64,000 nt of DNA from Carboxylicivirga linearis. Its GTDB lineage: Bacteria; Bacteroidota; Bacteroidia; Bacteroidales; Marinilabiliaceae. Each line of letters begins with the position of its first letter. Position 1 is the first letter of the stretch. Of this stretch, positions 17,101-25,680 are shown one piece after another. The translations under genes were made by a program, and so were the position numbers. The stretch lies in NCBI RefSeq assembly GCF_018271995.1, contig NZ_JAGUCO010000012.1, positions 62,001 to 126,000 of the forward strand. Direction: 5' to 3'. The notes under the pieces are model-generated. The model was not told the DNA's origin and ran no database searches. It was given only the letters and a program-made list of their open reading frames with translations.

Positions 17101-18140
17101 GATTTTGAACCTTCGAATAACAGACATGTTGCCCCACATTTAACATCAACTCCATCTAAAATGGATACTACTTTGGGGCTGGTCTCCCATATGCCTAATC
17201 CGTTTAAAGAGTAAAAGCTTGGGTCAGGAACTACATTTGCTTCCGCTTCAACCAGACATTCGGAGTCGCCAGAAATAGCAACATTAATACTTTCTGTTAC
17301 GGAACCGCATATTAAAGTTATATTACCGGTAGATGTAGTGGCTGGCATAGAAGTTAATTCAATAGCGACTTCGAATCCATCTGCAGATTCTGCTTCATTT
17401 TGAGGTATTGTTGTTGTAGATAGCTTAACTTCGGTTAATTCACTCCCCAATTCAATCGTTATATCATCGGTCAAATTTACACCTTTCACTGTAAAATGGT
17501 CTATTCGTTTCTTCAAGTCCGACAGGATAATATAAGGACGATTCCATGAAATGATAGGATCACTAATCAATGAATAAACTTCCCATTCAGTAACTCCTAA
17601 TGCTGCATAAGTTGCTCCATCGGTGGAAGCATCCATTACCACCTGCAACTTGGTTGTAGAAATATTATTAAATTCTACTGTGTTGGGAGCATCAATGTTG
17701 AGTGGGTAGAATTGACCATCCAGAAGAGTAACATCTACCCAACTTGACGTTGAATCGTCCCAATACTGAATTTTCCAGCTTGAAGGAAGAGCTACTCCAT
17801 TACCAGCGGACGAACTGGCATTGTCGCACCAAAAGTAAATAGATACCTTATTAATGTCGTATTTGTTAGACCATTCATAAGTTAATGACTGAGATACCGG
17901 ACGATTTTCACTCCAACTGCCCCAAGTCTCTTCATTCCCGAGTACAGGCGTACCTCCTCCTGCCAGACCATAACCAACCGTTTGATTATTGACAGCAAAT
18001 AGGTTATTCCATGCTGCGGTGTAGGATGCCTCAACAGATGAAGCGTTAGGTGCAATATTAACAGCACTCTGAGCATTTGTAGTCAGAGGTATTATTGTTA
18101 TAAATAATACCCACATACACTTTAATAGATTTTTTTTCAT
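14154..18140 (-). CDS. Multidomain GH127 beta-L-arabinofuranosidase with T9SS sorting domain
   Basis: Secreted enzyme of about 1328 residues. Order of parts: signal peptide; discoidin-like domain (about 25-165); Ig-like segment (to about 265); CBM4/9-like domain (about 275-440); GH127 catalytic region (about 460-1090); DUF4859-like domain (about 1110-1240); and a short C-terminal domain with the SIYDIQGRLL pattern and a final KVIIR, typical of type IX secretion type A sorting signals. The GH127 metal-thiolate site is intact: Cys773, Glu774 and Cys776 in AYCETCAS, and Cys847, Cys849 and Cys850 in GCACCPSN. GH127 enzymes release beta-L-arabinofuranose with a Cys nucleophile. The start was placed at the ATG at 18140, where the signal peptide begins; an ATG at 18173 would overlap the upstream gene. 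It is the only protein here with a visible T9SS signal, so it is probably extracellular or cell-surface. Confidence 0.87.
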   Translation of the reverse strand: MKKNLLKCMWVLFITIIPLTTNAQSAVNIAPNASSVEASYTAAWNNLFAVNNQTVGYGLAGGGTPVLGNEETWGSWSENRPVSQSLTYEWSNKYDINKVSIYFWCDNASSSAGNGVALPSSWKIQYWDDSTSSWVDVTLLDGQFYPLNIDAPNTVEFNNISTTKLQVVMDASTDGATYAALGVTEWEVYSLISDPIISWNRPYIILSDLKKRIDHFTVKGVNLTDDITIELGSELTEVKLSTTTIPQNEAESADGFEVAIELTSMPATTSTGNITLICGSVTESINVAISGDSECLVEAEANVVPDPSFYSLNGLGIWETSPKVVSILDGVDVKCGATCLLFEGSKSGIEVQNRFFAKGEYKITGWIKTNGTFETGVYDSGSNLSSSETSKAELTGGNSINFLIPNTNGAWQYFEYSFNVGSSASGVCWINNDRSKTATEVYLDNWQVYDVAMQSSETTGNKDYPIQPITFNKVKLSDQFWAPRIQQNQDVTIPIALDQCYSTGRVDNFLKAAGLMDGYFNTEYTFDDTDIYKILEGMSYSVQMFPNEELEAEMDKLIEYIGLAQEEDGYLYTARTAGEPGNFHSWVGVNRWEKTPDLSHELYNCGHLYEAAVAHYQATGKTNLLDIAIKSADLLVDVYLKEGLTYEPGHQIVEMGLVKMSRVTGNQDYINLAKYFLDLRGNQGVMRKEYSQSHKPVVYQDEAVGHSVRAVYMYSGMADVAALTGNEAYMHAIDTIWHNVVDKKYYINGGIGARHDGEAFGVNYELPNHTAYCETCASIGNVYWNHRMFLQQGDSKYYDIIERTLYNGVISGISLSGDHFFYPNPLASDGKYLFNHGSNTRQEWFGCACCPSNLCRFIPSMPGYIYAQKSDSVYINLFVEGETKLGIGTDSVNISQTTNYPWDGDIEINIDPESTQNFNVLIRIPGWAKGQPVPGDLYSYLETTFDDVIIKLNGQELSTYQTDKGYIVLSRDWNPRDVITVNLPMDIHRTISNDMVTENDGKVALERGPLLYCMEWPDNNSVFSSVIEDEATITTVNEPDLLNGVLCLNIEGKVARETTSSDVILNDETLKAIPYYSWDNRGIGEMAVWIPRTKDSATPLPAAISENDTITYYLTQEPFVGGTSTVYPYDIIKADLQRVLSFFGISQADLTSLFDNSIQYSAINRNGTIDINSTAGHPGHWFDNNGNVTTWSNNSYIFSELKLNNFEFYVGQYPDACHDSESYKVMQALTYSPEDGDKKRVVFVFNVSVSSEATAIPGAYNSIINTYTINNHLFIEHLPKNSTISIYDIQGRLLVSKDLQQENFEIELNPGIKIVKINNEVIRKVIIR

Positions 18141-18159
18141 AGAATTGGATTTAGTGGAT

Positions 18160-20253
18160 TTAATCTTCTTCAATTATTATTACTCCCCAGGGATTTATTT
18201 GAAGAGTTTGTTGTTTCTTTATTTTTGTATTTGTCAGCAGTTCAATGCCTTTCTCATAAGGGAAATTGAATTCTTTAGTGCCAGATGAATAGTTATAATA
18301 ATAGTGAATGGTTTTGCCATCAGTATTAATACCTGATTTAGTTATTAATGGCCAGTGAAGTTCCTGATCGGGTGAAGTAAGTCCAAGTTCTTCTATTTCA
18401 CTCATAAGTATCTTTTCCTGAATAGCATCAGATACCATACAACCTTCGTATATCAATTTTCCTTTGCCATAGTCATTGGATGTGATGGCAGGATACTCAT
18501 CAAAATACCTGTAGTCATAGTATGCTAAGGGTTTGGCTGTTTCAGGAATAATATATTCGGCCCAGGTATGTACTATATTATTCCCTTCACCGACAGCAAA
18601 TGGGTCTCCTTTTAATTTCATCTCCCCGATATTCGAAAATTCCTGGTAGTAAAATCCACAGGCCTCTCGCAGTGGCCCTGGTGCCAAAACCGGACGAACC
18701 ATCGAATTGTCATCACAGAAACCACTCTTAAACTGTAAAATCACATGTCCGCCATTTTTAATGTAATTATTTATTTTCTCTAGTAATTCATCACTGGCTA
18801 TGTAAAGAGAAGGAATGATAAGTAGTTTGTATTCATCGTAATCAAGTGTGTCAGGAAAGACAAAATCGACGCCTACATTATTTCGGTATAAAACATTGTG
18901 AAATTGCCATGTTAAACCCCAATTGTAATAGTTATTATGATCTGGTCCCCAGCCGTTGCCTCCTTTATTAAAAGGCATAAAATTAAGACCCGAGTTAGAA
19001 TCATGGCTAAACAGAATAGCCACTTTATTTTCTTTCTTCAGATTAACCAGTTTCTTTCCAATTTTCTTGAGTTCATGGGCTGTTTTTGACATCTCACGAT
19101 AGGCCCTGTTCGGTTTTAAATCGTGTGATAAAATACCTTTCCAGTAAGTTTCCTGGCCGTAATGAATAGAATGCCAGTGCCAATATTCCACCATATTAGC
19201 GCCGGAACCTAAATGAGCGTATACATTTTGCCTCAATTGTCCCGGGTATGGTGGGCGCTGGATGCGTGAATTCCAGCCCATTGTTTGGGCATTGGTTTCC
19301 ATCACCAGGTAGTTTTGATGTTTAACCGAACGAAAATAATCGCCTGCTAAAGCAATCTCTCGGCCAGTCAGGTGATCTTGTTGATCGTGGTATACATTCA
19401 CACCCATCACATCCATCAATTCGGAGCTTGTAGCCTGATCAACCTCTTCAAAAGCTGTCATGAAACAATGTGTGACAAATTGATCCTCTCTTTTATATTC
19501 GCGAACAATTGCCGATTGCCATTTAAGAAAGTCAGCTACCTCTTTTCGTTTATAACGATCCCACTCCAACTTATAACCTGTATTTGAAATTCCATCACGT
19601 GGGGGTAACTCTTCCCATCCGTCGATATTCATGCCCCAATAATTTAAACCCCAGGTTTTATTGAGATTTTCCGTTGTTTTGAATTTCTTTTTCAGATGAT
19701 TTATGAAACCAACCTGAAAGTCATAATTATTAACTCCTCTGTCGGTGGTTTCATTATCTACCTGAAATCCGATTATTGCAGGATGCTGTACATAATGCTC
19801 CATCAGTTTGCGTATAATACGCTCTGAATAAAAAAGGTAGGTTGGATTGGTCAGGTCCATATTTTGTCTCATACCATAATAAGCCTTGCCTCCTTTTTGA
19901 TATTCCAGCAATACTTCGGGGTGTTTATGCCATAGCCATGCAGGAATAGAATAGGTTGGAGTACCTAGTATGACTTTAATTCCAGCTTGGTGCATTTTAT
20001 CAATGATACGATCCATCCAGGCAAATTCAAACTCACCTTCCCGCGGTTCAAAAAGGCTCCAGGTAGATTCACCCAATCTAACCAGATTGATTCCGGATTC
20101 TTTCATCATGCGGATGTCCTCATCTAACCGTTCTTGGGGCATATACTCATGATAATAAGCGACTCCGTATAATATTTCATCAAATTTTTGGGATTGACTT
20201 TTTCCAATTAAGGAAAATGAAGCTATACAGATCAGTGTAAGGATATATTTCAT
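18160..20253 (-). CDS. GH42 family beta-galactosidase/alpha-L-arabinopyranosidase-like, exported
   Basis: A 697-residue exported protein. It begins with a signal peptide (MKYILTLICIASFSLIGKSQ), followed by a GH42 TIM barrel starting at YGVAYYHEYMPQERLDEDI. The expected catalytic pair is present: Asn167-Glu168 (VDNET, acid/base) and Glu319 (VMETNAQ, nucleophile). A trimerisation-type Rossmann domain follows from about residue 410 and a small C-terminal sandwich ends the protein. Known GH42 activities are beta-galactosidase and alpha-L-arabinopyranosidase, so removal of terminal galactose or arabinopyranose from arabinogalactan-type chains fits this locus. It lies 19 bases upstream of the large GH127 gene and forms a unit with it. 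Family assignment is firm; substrate is inferred. Confidence 0.87.
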   Translation of the reverse strand: MKYILTLICIASFSLIGKSQSQKFDEILYGVAYYHEYMPQERLDEDIRMMKESGINLVRLGESTWSLFEPREGEFEFAWMDRIIDKMHQAGIKVILGTPTYSIPAWLWHKHPEVLLEYQKGGKAYYGMRQNMDLTNPTYLFYSERIIRKLMEHYVQHPAIIGFQVDNETTDRGVNNYDFQVGFINHLKKKFKTTENLNKTWGLNYWGMNIDGWEELPPRDGISNTGYKLEWDRYKRKEVADFLKWQSAIVREYKREDQFVTHCFMTAFEEVDQATSSELMDVMGVNVYHDQQDHLTGREIALAGDYFRSVKHQNYLVMETNAQTMGWNSRIQRPPYPGQLRQNVYAHLGSGANMVEYWHWHSIHYGQETYWKGILSHDLKPNRAYREMSKTAHELKKIGKKLVNLKKENKVAILFSHDSNSGLNFMPFNKGGNGWGPDHNNYYNWGLTWQFHNVLYRNNVGVDFVFPDTLDYDEYKLLIIPSLYIASDELLEKINNYIKNGGHVILQFKSGFCDDNSMVRPVLAPGPLREACGFYYQEFSNIGEMKLKGDPFAVGEGNNIVHTWAEYIIPETAKPLAYYDYRYFDEYPAITSNDYGKGKLIYEGCMVSDAIQEKILMSEIEELGLTSPDQELHWPLITKSGINTDGKTIHYYYNYSSGTKEFNFPYEKGIELLTNTKIKKQQTLQINPWGVIIIEED

Positions 20254-20314
20254 AGATTTTGAATTTGGGTATTGAACTAGTTAGAATTAAAGCAGATGGC
20301 TCTTGAACGGAAAT

Positions 20315-20340
20315 TAGGACAGCTGTTAATAGCTGTCCTA
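20315..20340. terminator. Strong hairpin between the GH127-like and GH42 genes
   Basis: TAGGACAGCT (20315-20324) and AGCTGTCCTA (20331-20340) form a perfect 10-base stem with a 6-base loop. On the minus strand it follows the GH127-like stop by 18 bases but is followed only by AATTTCC, so it is a weak intrinsic terminator. It could instead be a processing or stability hairpin that separates expression of the two genes. The better T-run is on the plus strand, where there is no gene. Confidence 0.5.
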
Positions 20341-20358
20341 TTTTACTCCCATCAAAAC

Positions 20359-22416
20359 CTATTTATTAAAAGAAGTATCATACAACCAAATTCCATAAGA
20401 GTATGCTTTCGAGTGCTTATCAGGTTTAGGACCGTCTTTTCTGTACCACTGGCCTATGTTGGCAAATGGAGTTAAATTTACTTTTACATCTTTACCTTTA
20501 TAAGTTGCTTTTGCTTCATATACAGGGCCCAGCATTTTGTTATCAGGTTTACTTTCCATTGTTGGATGTTCAGATGTGTTTATTCTCAAATCATTTTCTA
20601 AGTTGATATTATCCTCTTCTAATTGAGGATTCCAAACCATATCAACTGCGTAAACTAACGGTCCACGGGTAAAAGCGGATGGAATTCTGTCTGTTGCTGT
20701 TTCTTTGTACATATGTTCACCACCAGGTAAATAGTACATAGAGTATTCGCTATGGTTTTCTCTTTTAATCCATTTTTCTTCCATTGGGAATGTTATATCA
20801 ATAACATCGTGCTTCATCCACTTATTTGAAAGTGTAAGGTATGAACCCGGCTTTATGTCATTAATCTCTTTTCCTTTAACTTTAACTATTGGATGTTTAC
20901 ACCACGAAGGGATCCTAAGAAGTAAATCCTTTTTTACTGGTTTTTCAGTTGTAATTGTCAATTTAATATTCTCAGATTCGGGATATTTGGTTTCTATTGT
21001 AAACTGTAGATCTTTACCTTCATATTCCGATTCCAGATACTGGTTGATAAAGAATGCCGATCCATTTTCGGCATAAGCAAATGTTGGAATGAGCGAGATA
21101 ATTCTATGACCACTGGCAGTACAGCAATCAGGGCCATGGAAGAAGCCTGCTGGCTTAGTTCCATTCGGAGCCGTATGATACCTGCAAAGTCCCTCATCAA
21201 TATCTTGTGCAGCAAATACGTGGTTAATCATTAAACGTTCAATGGCATCAGCATATTTTACATCGCCGGTTATTTCAAGTAACATTTGAGTTAGTTGCAT
21301 CCATGACATGGTTGCACATGTTTCCACAATATTACCTGACAGCGGTTTTACATATCCAAGTTCGTAGTGTTCTGCAACACTTACCCCACCTGTTATATAC
21401 ATTTGTCTTTCTCTGATGTCATCCCATGCACCTTTTACTTTTCGAAGCAAAGTAGTGTCTCCTGTAATGAGATAAAGTCTTAAAAAGCCCATGAAGTTCA
21501 TATGGAAGGCGTGAGAGTGCACATAAGGTTGAAGTTCACCTACGCCCAATTTGCCATCGGCCACAGAGTCCAATCTTGAAAAAGAATCCCAACCACTCCA
21601 TTTGTCAATGTTGCTTACTACCCATTTACTCCAATCCAGGTATTTTTCTTTTCCGGTAAGTTCATACAAACGAGCAACAGGATCTGCAAGTAATGTTCCT
21701 TCCCATGAATAATGTACACTATGACCGGCTGATTGTGAGGTGCCCGCTAGTTTCTTGTGTTTGTTTTGGGGATATCTTAGATCAGATGGCCAGAATCCCA
21801 ATTTATCAGGACCAAAATATTCCAGAAAATAGTCGGCTAATTTCTCAACAGCCACCAAAGCTTTTTCATTGCCTGTTTCTTCATAAACAGTTATAAATGC
21901 ATGAAATACAAAATACAACTCATAAGGATCCATACCTCTTACAGGTCTTTCGGGTGTGCGAAATGATTTTGATGTGGCACCAACATACCCACTTTCTTCC
22001 TGTGAGTCAATAATGCGATCTAAGATAGTCTGTGCTTTTGCTAATAATTGCTGGTCTTCAGCCTGAATGGCAGATAAATAAGCCGACTCTAACCATTTTC
22101 CATGTTGTTCAGCCTTTGTCCAGTTCCATTCTGTATGTTCTCGTTTTACAATAAAATCAACGTATTTGTCTATCGGGAAATTCTTGAGGTATTGATCACG
22201 GTTTACTTTCATTCTGTCTCCGAAAAATCCGGATATGTTTTTAACGGATGAGATCTTTACTGGTTTTTCGGTCAGCTTAATTTTTGTATGCTCTGTTTCC
22301 CCATTACTGCATGATGATAGACTAAAGATTAAACTCCAGATAAAAAAGAATAGATATTCTCTTTTATTTGGAAGTCGGCTACAAGAGACTGATGCCTGTA
22401 ATAAATTCCTTTTCAT
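20359..22416 (-). CDS. Divergent GH127-superfamily (beta-L-arabinofuranosidase-like) lipoprotein
   Basis: A 685-residue protein with an (alpha/alpha)6-barrel pattern like GH127 (AYLSAIQAEDQQLLAKAQTI, DRIIDSQEESGYVGA) followed by beta-sandwich domains. The N-terminus has a hydrophobic segment ending in the lipobox-like SLSSC, so a lipid anchor is likely. The presumed metal site is only partly like GH127: Glu365 and Cys367 in VETCATM, and Cys431-Cys432 in PDCCTAS. The first Cys of CETC and the first Cys of GCACC are missing. The gene lies downstream of the kinase-less regulator, with 227 bases between them, and upstream of GH42. Substrate may differ from arabinofuranose; the family is recognised but the activity is not. 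Confidence 0.75.
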   Translation of the reverse strand: MKRNLLQASVSCSRLPNKREYLFFFIWSLIFSLSSCSNGETEHTKIKLTEKPVKISSVKNISGFFGDRMKVNRDQYLKNFPIDKYVDFIVKREHTEWNWTKAEQHGKWLESAYLSAIQAEDQQLLAKAQTILDRIIDSQEESGYVGATSKSFRTPERPVRGMDPYELYFVFHAFITVYEETGNEKALVAVEKLADYFLEYFGPDKLGFWPSDLRYPQNKHKKLAGTSQSAGHSVHYSWEGTLLADPVARLYELTGKEKYLDWSKWVVSNIDKWSGWDSFSRLDSVADGKLGVGELQPYVHSHAFHMNFMGFLRLYLITGDTTLLRKVKGAWDDIRERQMYITGGVSVAEHYELGYVKPLSGNIVETCATMSWMQLTQMLLEITGDVKYADAIERLMINHVFAAQDIDEGLCRYHTAPNGTKPAGFFHGPDCCTASGHRIISLIPTFAYAENGSAFFINQYLESEYEGKDLQFTIETKYPESENIKLTITTEKPVKKDLLLRIPSWCKHPIVKVKGKEINDIKPGSYLTLSNKWMKHDVIDITFPMEEKWIKRENHSEYSMYYLPGGEHMYKETATDRIPSAFTRGPLVYAVDMVWNPQLEEDNINLENDLRINTSEHPTMESKPDNKMLGPVYEAKATYKGKDVKVNLTPFANIGQWYRKDGPKPDKHSKAYSYGIWLYDTSFNK

Positions 22417-22643
22417 AATTACGTAGTTTTATTTTTCTGTTTCTATATGTATCAGTACAAAAAATCAAATGCATGAGAACCCTTAACTTTGCTCTTTAAG
22501 CATATTTACAACAAAAGAAGGAATTTGTAAATAGTATTGATTTGGTATATAAATCAACTATATGGGGTGTTTTAATCTTAGTCAGATTGACTAAAAAAAC
22601 CAATCATTTGAAGAAAAAAACTAACGAAATTGAGTGAATGGAA
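22417..22643 (-). promoter_or_regulatory. Intergenic control region upstream of the GH127-like gene
   Basis: This 227-base region separates the kinase-less regulator from the GH127-like gene. It contains a perfect inverted repeat TTGATTT / AAATCAA (22537-22543 and 22551-22557), which extends with one extra base to ATAGT / ACTAT. It also contains a second perfect repeat TTAGTCA / TGACTAA with a 3-base spacer (22578-22584 and 22588-22594). No convincing -7 box was found. These are candidate operators for the adjacent AraC-type regulator; the link is inferred. Confidence 0.4.
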
Positions 22644-25490
22644 TTATGATTTTGCGTTTTTCTGGTATTCACTGGGAGAAACTCCATAGATGCTTTTGAA
22701 AGAATTGGTGAAACTTTTGTAGTCATTATATCCTAAAGCAATCATTACATCGTTAATGGTAGCTGTTTTACTTTCCAGTAATTGACAAGCCTGATGCATT
22801 TTAATTTGTTTTATAAAATCAAAGGCAGTTTTTCCGGTGATCAGTTTTATTTTTCTTGATAAAGTAGAGCGTGACATATTCATAGATTCTGCCAAAGTTT
22901 CAACATTGAATTTGGAGTCGCCCAAATGCTCCAATACAGCTTTAGTAGCTTTGTCAATCAACATCTGATCCAGTTCTTTAAATTCATGTGATTGCTGATT
23001 CTTATTTTGTTCCAGATATTGGTGCATTTTAACTAGCTCAGCGCTATCTGCCCACTTTTTTCTACTTTGAAGTTCAATTCGTTTACGATTTATATAAATG
23101 ATATAACCCAATATTGCAGTTGCTAGAAAGATATATATTAGATATGCCCAGCTCGATTCGTACCAAAACGGAAGGCGAATAATGGTTAGTTCTGTTATCT
23201 CATTACTCCATAATCCATGTTTGTCGGTAGCTTTTACCTGAAATGTATAAGTGCCTTTTGGCAGCTTGTTATAAAAAGCAGTATTTTTTCCTTCGTTCAG
23301 AATTACCCATTCATTGTCTATACCCTTCAGCCGATATGCATAACGAACTTGTTCCAAATTATGAAAGTCAAGAGAGGAAAAAGCAATTTCAATATTCTGA
23401 TCTTGTGGATCAATAACGATGCCATTATTCGTAAATTTTGTTTTTGTAGTATCGTTCAAAATGCTTTTATCCATTACTTTAACGTCGGTAATATATGTTA
23501 TTACATGTTCCGGTATTCCTTCCAATTGTTGTGAAGGAGAAATAGAAACAATACCTGAAATACCTCCAAAAAAGATCTTTTCTCTTTGATTGTAGAATAC
23601 CGCCTTGGGGAGTAAACGGTCTAATAAAAAATCAGGGTTTCGCGTATTAAATACTCGATAAGCCGAGTTATTGGGGTTGTATTCTTTAATAAGCTGATTC
23701 GTTATTATCCAAAGGTGGTTATATTCATCAACTACAATGTTGTTAATGATATCACCTTTCATTCCGCAAGGTATGCTATAGTCTTCTATATTTCCATTCT
23801 CAGAATTAAATTTCAGAATTTCACCTTGAGCAGTGCCAATCCAGAGTATTCCATCACTGGTTGCATCGATGCAAACAAAATCTTTGGAAGCAGGATATAT
23901 TTTGGTTTGTATTTCTGAGTTGACATGACATATCCCTTTATTTTTAATGGCTACCCAAATATTTTCTTCACTGGTTTGTGAAATCCCGGAAATATACCCC
24001 AGATCCTTTGATACAATGCTTAATTTCTTTGAAGGGATATGATATTTAAATAGACTGTTAGAGGTGCCTATCCAGAGGTTGTTTTTGGAATCTTCATAAA
24101 GAGTAGTTGGCCTTCCTGCATTTTCAATTGCATCATGAAGCTGGATTTTAATATCAACTTTTATATCCATATTTTCTTGACGCAAACCATAGATGGTTTC
24201 ATTCATTGCAATTGTCCAAACCCTGTTTGAGGTTTTAGATTGATTAAATGCTATTACATCCCAGAAAGGAAGGTTCTTCGTGTCTTCACATTGTTGATAG
24301 TGTTTAATTTTATTTTCTTTTAGGTCGTAAGTGCAAAGACCATAACGTTCTTGTGAGAACCAAAGCATATCTTTTTTGTCAAAACATAAGGCGGTAACCG
24401 ATGGATTTGCCATAATTTGTTGACGTAAGGCAGTAAGGGGGTACTCCTTAGTTATATGTTTTCGGATATCAACTATAAAGCTCTTATTGTCAAATGCTGA
24501 AACCCAAAGTTTACCTTCTTTATCTTTGATTATTTCATATAGTATTTTATTCTCTGCGGGAAGAAAAGGAGAGGTGTCTACTTGTTCCAGATTTCCATCT
24601 TCTTTGATACGGAAAGCAAAAAGATTCTTCTGAGTCGTCACCCATAGATAGTTTAATACATCATCCTGCACCATATGGAATAGGTTGCCTGTTGGATTTC
24701 CAAGTATATCAACAGGTAATGGTTGAGGTGTATATGGTTGATTTTGGTTTGTTGGGTCAAAACGAATAATTCCATGTCCCCATGTTCCCAGCCAGTAACA
24801 GTTGTGTGTCTCATACCATATTATTCTTTCAATATATTTGTATTGCGGATGAGGAAAGTATGGTTCGAAAGAGTCTTTTTCTTTATTGAATTTATAGAGT
24901 CCACCGGGAGGTATCGAGATTAGTAAATCTCCGGCTTTATCTTCATATACTAAATAAACAAAATCGGGTTGGTTGTTATACTCAATGATATGCTTCCTGA
25001 TTAATGTTCCGTCGGATTTAAACTGCAGTAAAGCTCCTTTTACACTAATCCATATAGAGCCATCTTTTGTAACATTTATGGTGAATACGTTTTTATCGGT
25101 GATGCCTTCCAGATTAACCGGGGTGATATGGAAGGTTGACTTATCAAGAATATAAGCTCCTTTTAAAGTTCCAAACCATATATGTTTTTCATGATCCTCA
25201 ATAATATAAGTAATGTAGTTGTCGGCCAGTAAGTTGGGGTGCTTAAAGTCCGAACGGATTGTTTTAATGTTATATCCATCATATCTGCATAAACCGTTGA
25301 ATGTTCCGTACCACATATATCCATCACTATCCTGATAAATACGGTGAATAGCATTAACGGGTAATTTATCTAATGAGGGTATTTCTCTTAAATTAATCTC
25401 TTGTGCAAATGAGTTTACATTAATAATAACTAATAGAATGATTAGTAGTAATGAGCGGTGCTTTTTATGAATTTGCAGAGATTGTAACAT
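22644..25490 (-). CDS. Membrane-tethered propeller sensor fused to an AraC-type DNA-binding domain (no kinase, no receiver)
   Basis: A 948-residue regulator. A signal segment (LLLIILLVIINVNSFAQ) is followed by repeated propeller blades (for example SDGYMWYGTFNGLCRYDG) to about residue 690, and a Y_Y_Y beta-sandwich with YRLKGIDNEWV and LPKGTYTFQVKATDKHG. One transmembrane helix (YLIYIFLATAILGYIIYI) lies near residue 780. A short linker and an AraC family HTH (about 850-948, VETLAESMNMSRSTLSRKI and CQLLESKTATINDVMIALGY) end the protein. Histidine-kinase, ATPase and receiver domains of a normal HTCS are absent with no sign of a frameshift, so this is a one-component transmembrane regulator. It probably senses an oligosaccharide in the periplasm and controls the GH127-like, GH42 and large GH127 genes next to it. 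Confidence 0.87.
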   Translation of the reverse strand: MLQSLQIHKKHRSLLLIILLVIINVNSFAQEINLREIPSLDKLPVNAIHRIYQDSDGYMWYGTFNGLCRYDGYNIKTIRSDFKHPNLLADNYITYIIEDHEKHIWFGTLKGAYILDKSTFHITPVNLEGITDKNVFTINVTKDGSIWISVKGALLQFKSDGTLIRKHIIEYNNQPDFVYLVYEDKAGDLLISIPPGGLYKFNKEKDSFEPYFPHPQYKYIERIIWYETHNCYWLGTWGHGIIRFDPTNQNQPYTPQPLPVDILGNPTGNLFHMVQDDVLNYLWVTTQKNLFAFRIKEDGNLEQVDTSPFLPAENKILYEIIKDKEGKLWVSAFDNKSFIVDIRKHITKEYPLTALRQQIMANPSVTALCFDKKDMLWFSQERYGLCTYDLKENKIKHYQQCEDTKNLPFWDVIAFNQSKTSNRVWTIAMNETIYGLRQENMDIKVDIKIQLHDAIENAGRPTTLYEDSKNNLWIGTSNSLFKYHIPSKKLSIVSKDLGYISGISQTSEENIWVAIKNKGICHVNSEIQTKIYPASKDFVCIDATSDGILWIGTAQGEILKFNSENGNIEDYSIPCGMKGDIINNIVVDEYNHLWIITNQLIKEYNPNNSAYRVFNTRNPDFLLDRLLPKAVFYNQREKIFFGGISGIVSISPSQQLEGIPEHVITYITDVKVMDKSILNDTTKTKFTNNGIVIDPQDQNIEIAFSSLDFHNLEQVRYAYRLKGIDNEWVILNEGKNTAFYNKLPKGTYTFQVKATDKHGLWSNEITELTIIRLPFWYESSWAYLIYIFLATAILGYIIYINRKRIELQSRKKWADSAELVKMHQYLEQNKNQQSHEFKELDQMLIDKATKAVLEHLGDSKFNVETLAESMNMSRSTLSRKIKLITGKTAFDFIKQIKMHQACQLLESKTATINDVMIALGYNDYKSFTNSFKSIYGVSPSEYQKNAKS

Positions 25491-25501
25491 AGAAAATGGA
25501 T

Positions 25502-25519
25502 ATCAGCTGATCAAATATA
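25502..25519 (-). promoter_or_regulatory. Candidate promoter of the kinase-less regulator
   Basis: On the minus strand, TATATTTG (25512-25519) matches the Bacteroidota -7 consensus 21 bases before the ATG at 25490. It is followed directly by the 10-base palindrome ATCAGCTGAT (25502-25511) near the expected transcription start. Further upstream, ACATGCA / TGCATGT (25600-25606 and 25609-25615) is another perfect inverted repeat. Autoregulation is plausible but inferred. Confidence 0.5.
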
Positions 25520-25623
25520 TAAATTATAAATTTCTCACTTCACAGAGGTTACAAGAGTTTATCTTCCCAATTAAATGGATTTGAGACGATGATTACAGAA
25601 CATGCATTTGCATGTAGGATTAT

Positions 25624-25665
25624 TGGGCAAAAAAAAGCAGCTACTTCATTAAGTAACTGCTTTTT
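25624..25665 (-). terminator. Terminator of the DUF6055-GH97 unit
   Basis: Stem arms 25632-25646 and 25651-25665 pair over 15 bases with one mismatch around a 4-base loop. On the minus strand the stem runs into eight T residues. It lies 16 bases after the GH97 stop, and is a strong intrinsic terminator. Confidence 0.82.
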
Positions 25666-25680
25666 GTAATTCAACTATTC

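Noticed and set aside
16834-17214. 126-codon plus-strand open frame
   Set aside because: It is antisense to the CBM4/9-like part of the large GH127 gene, with no recognisable features.
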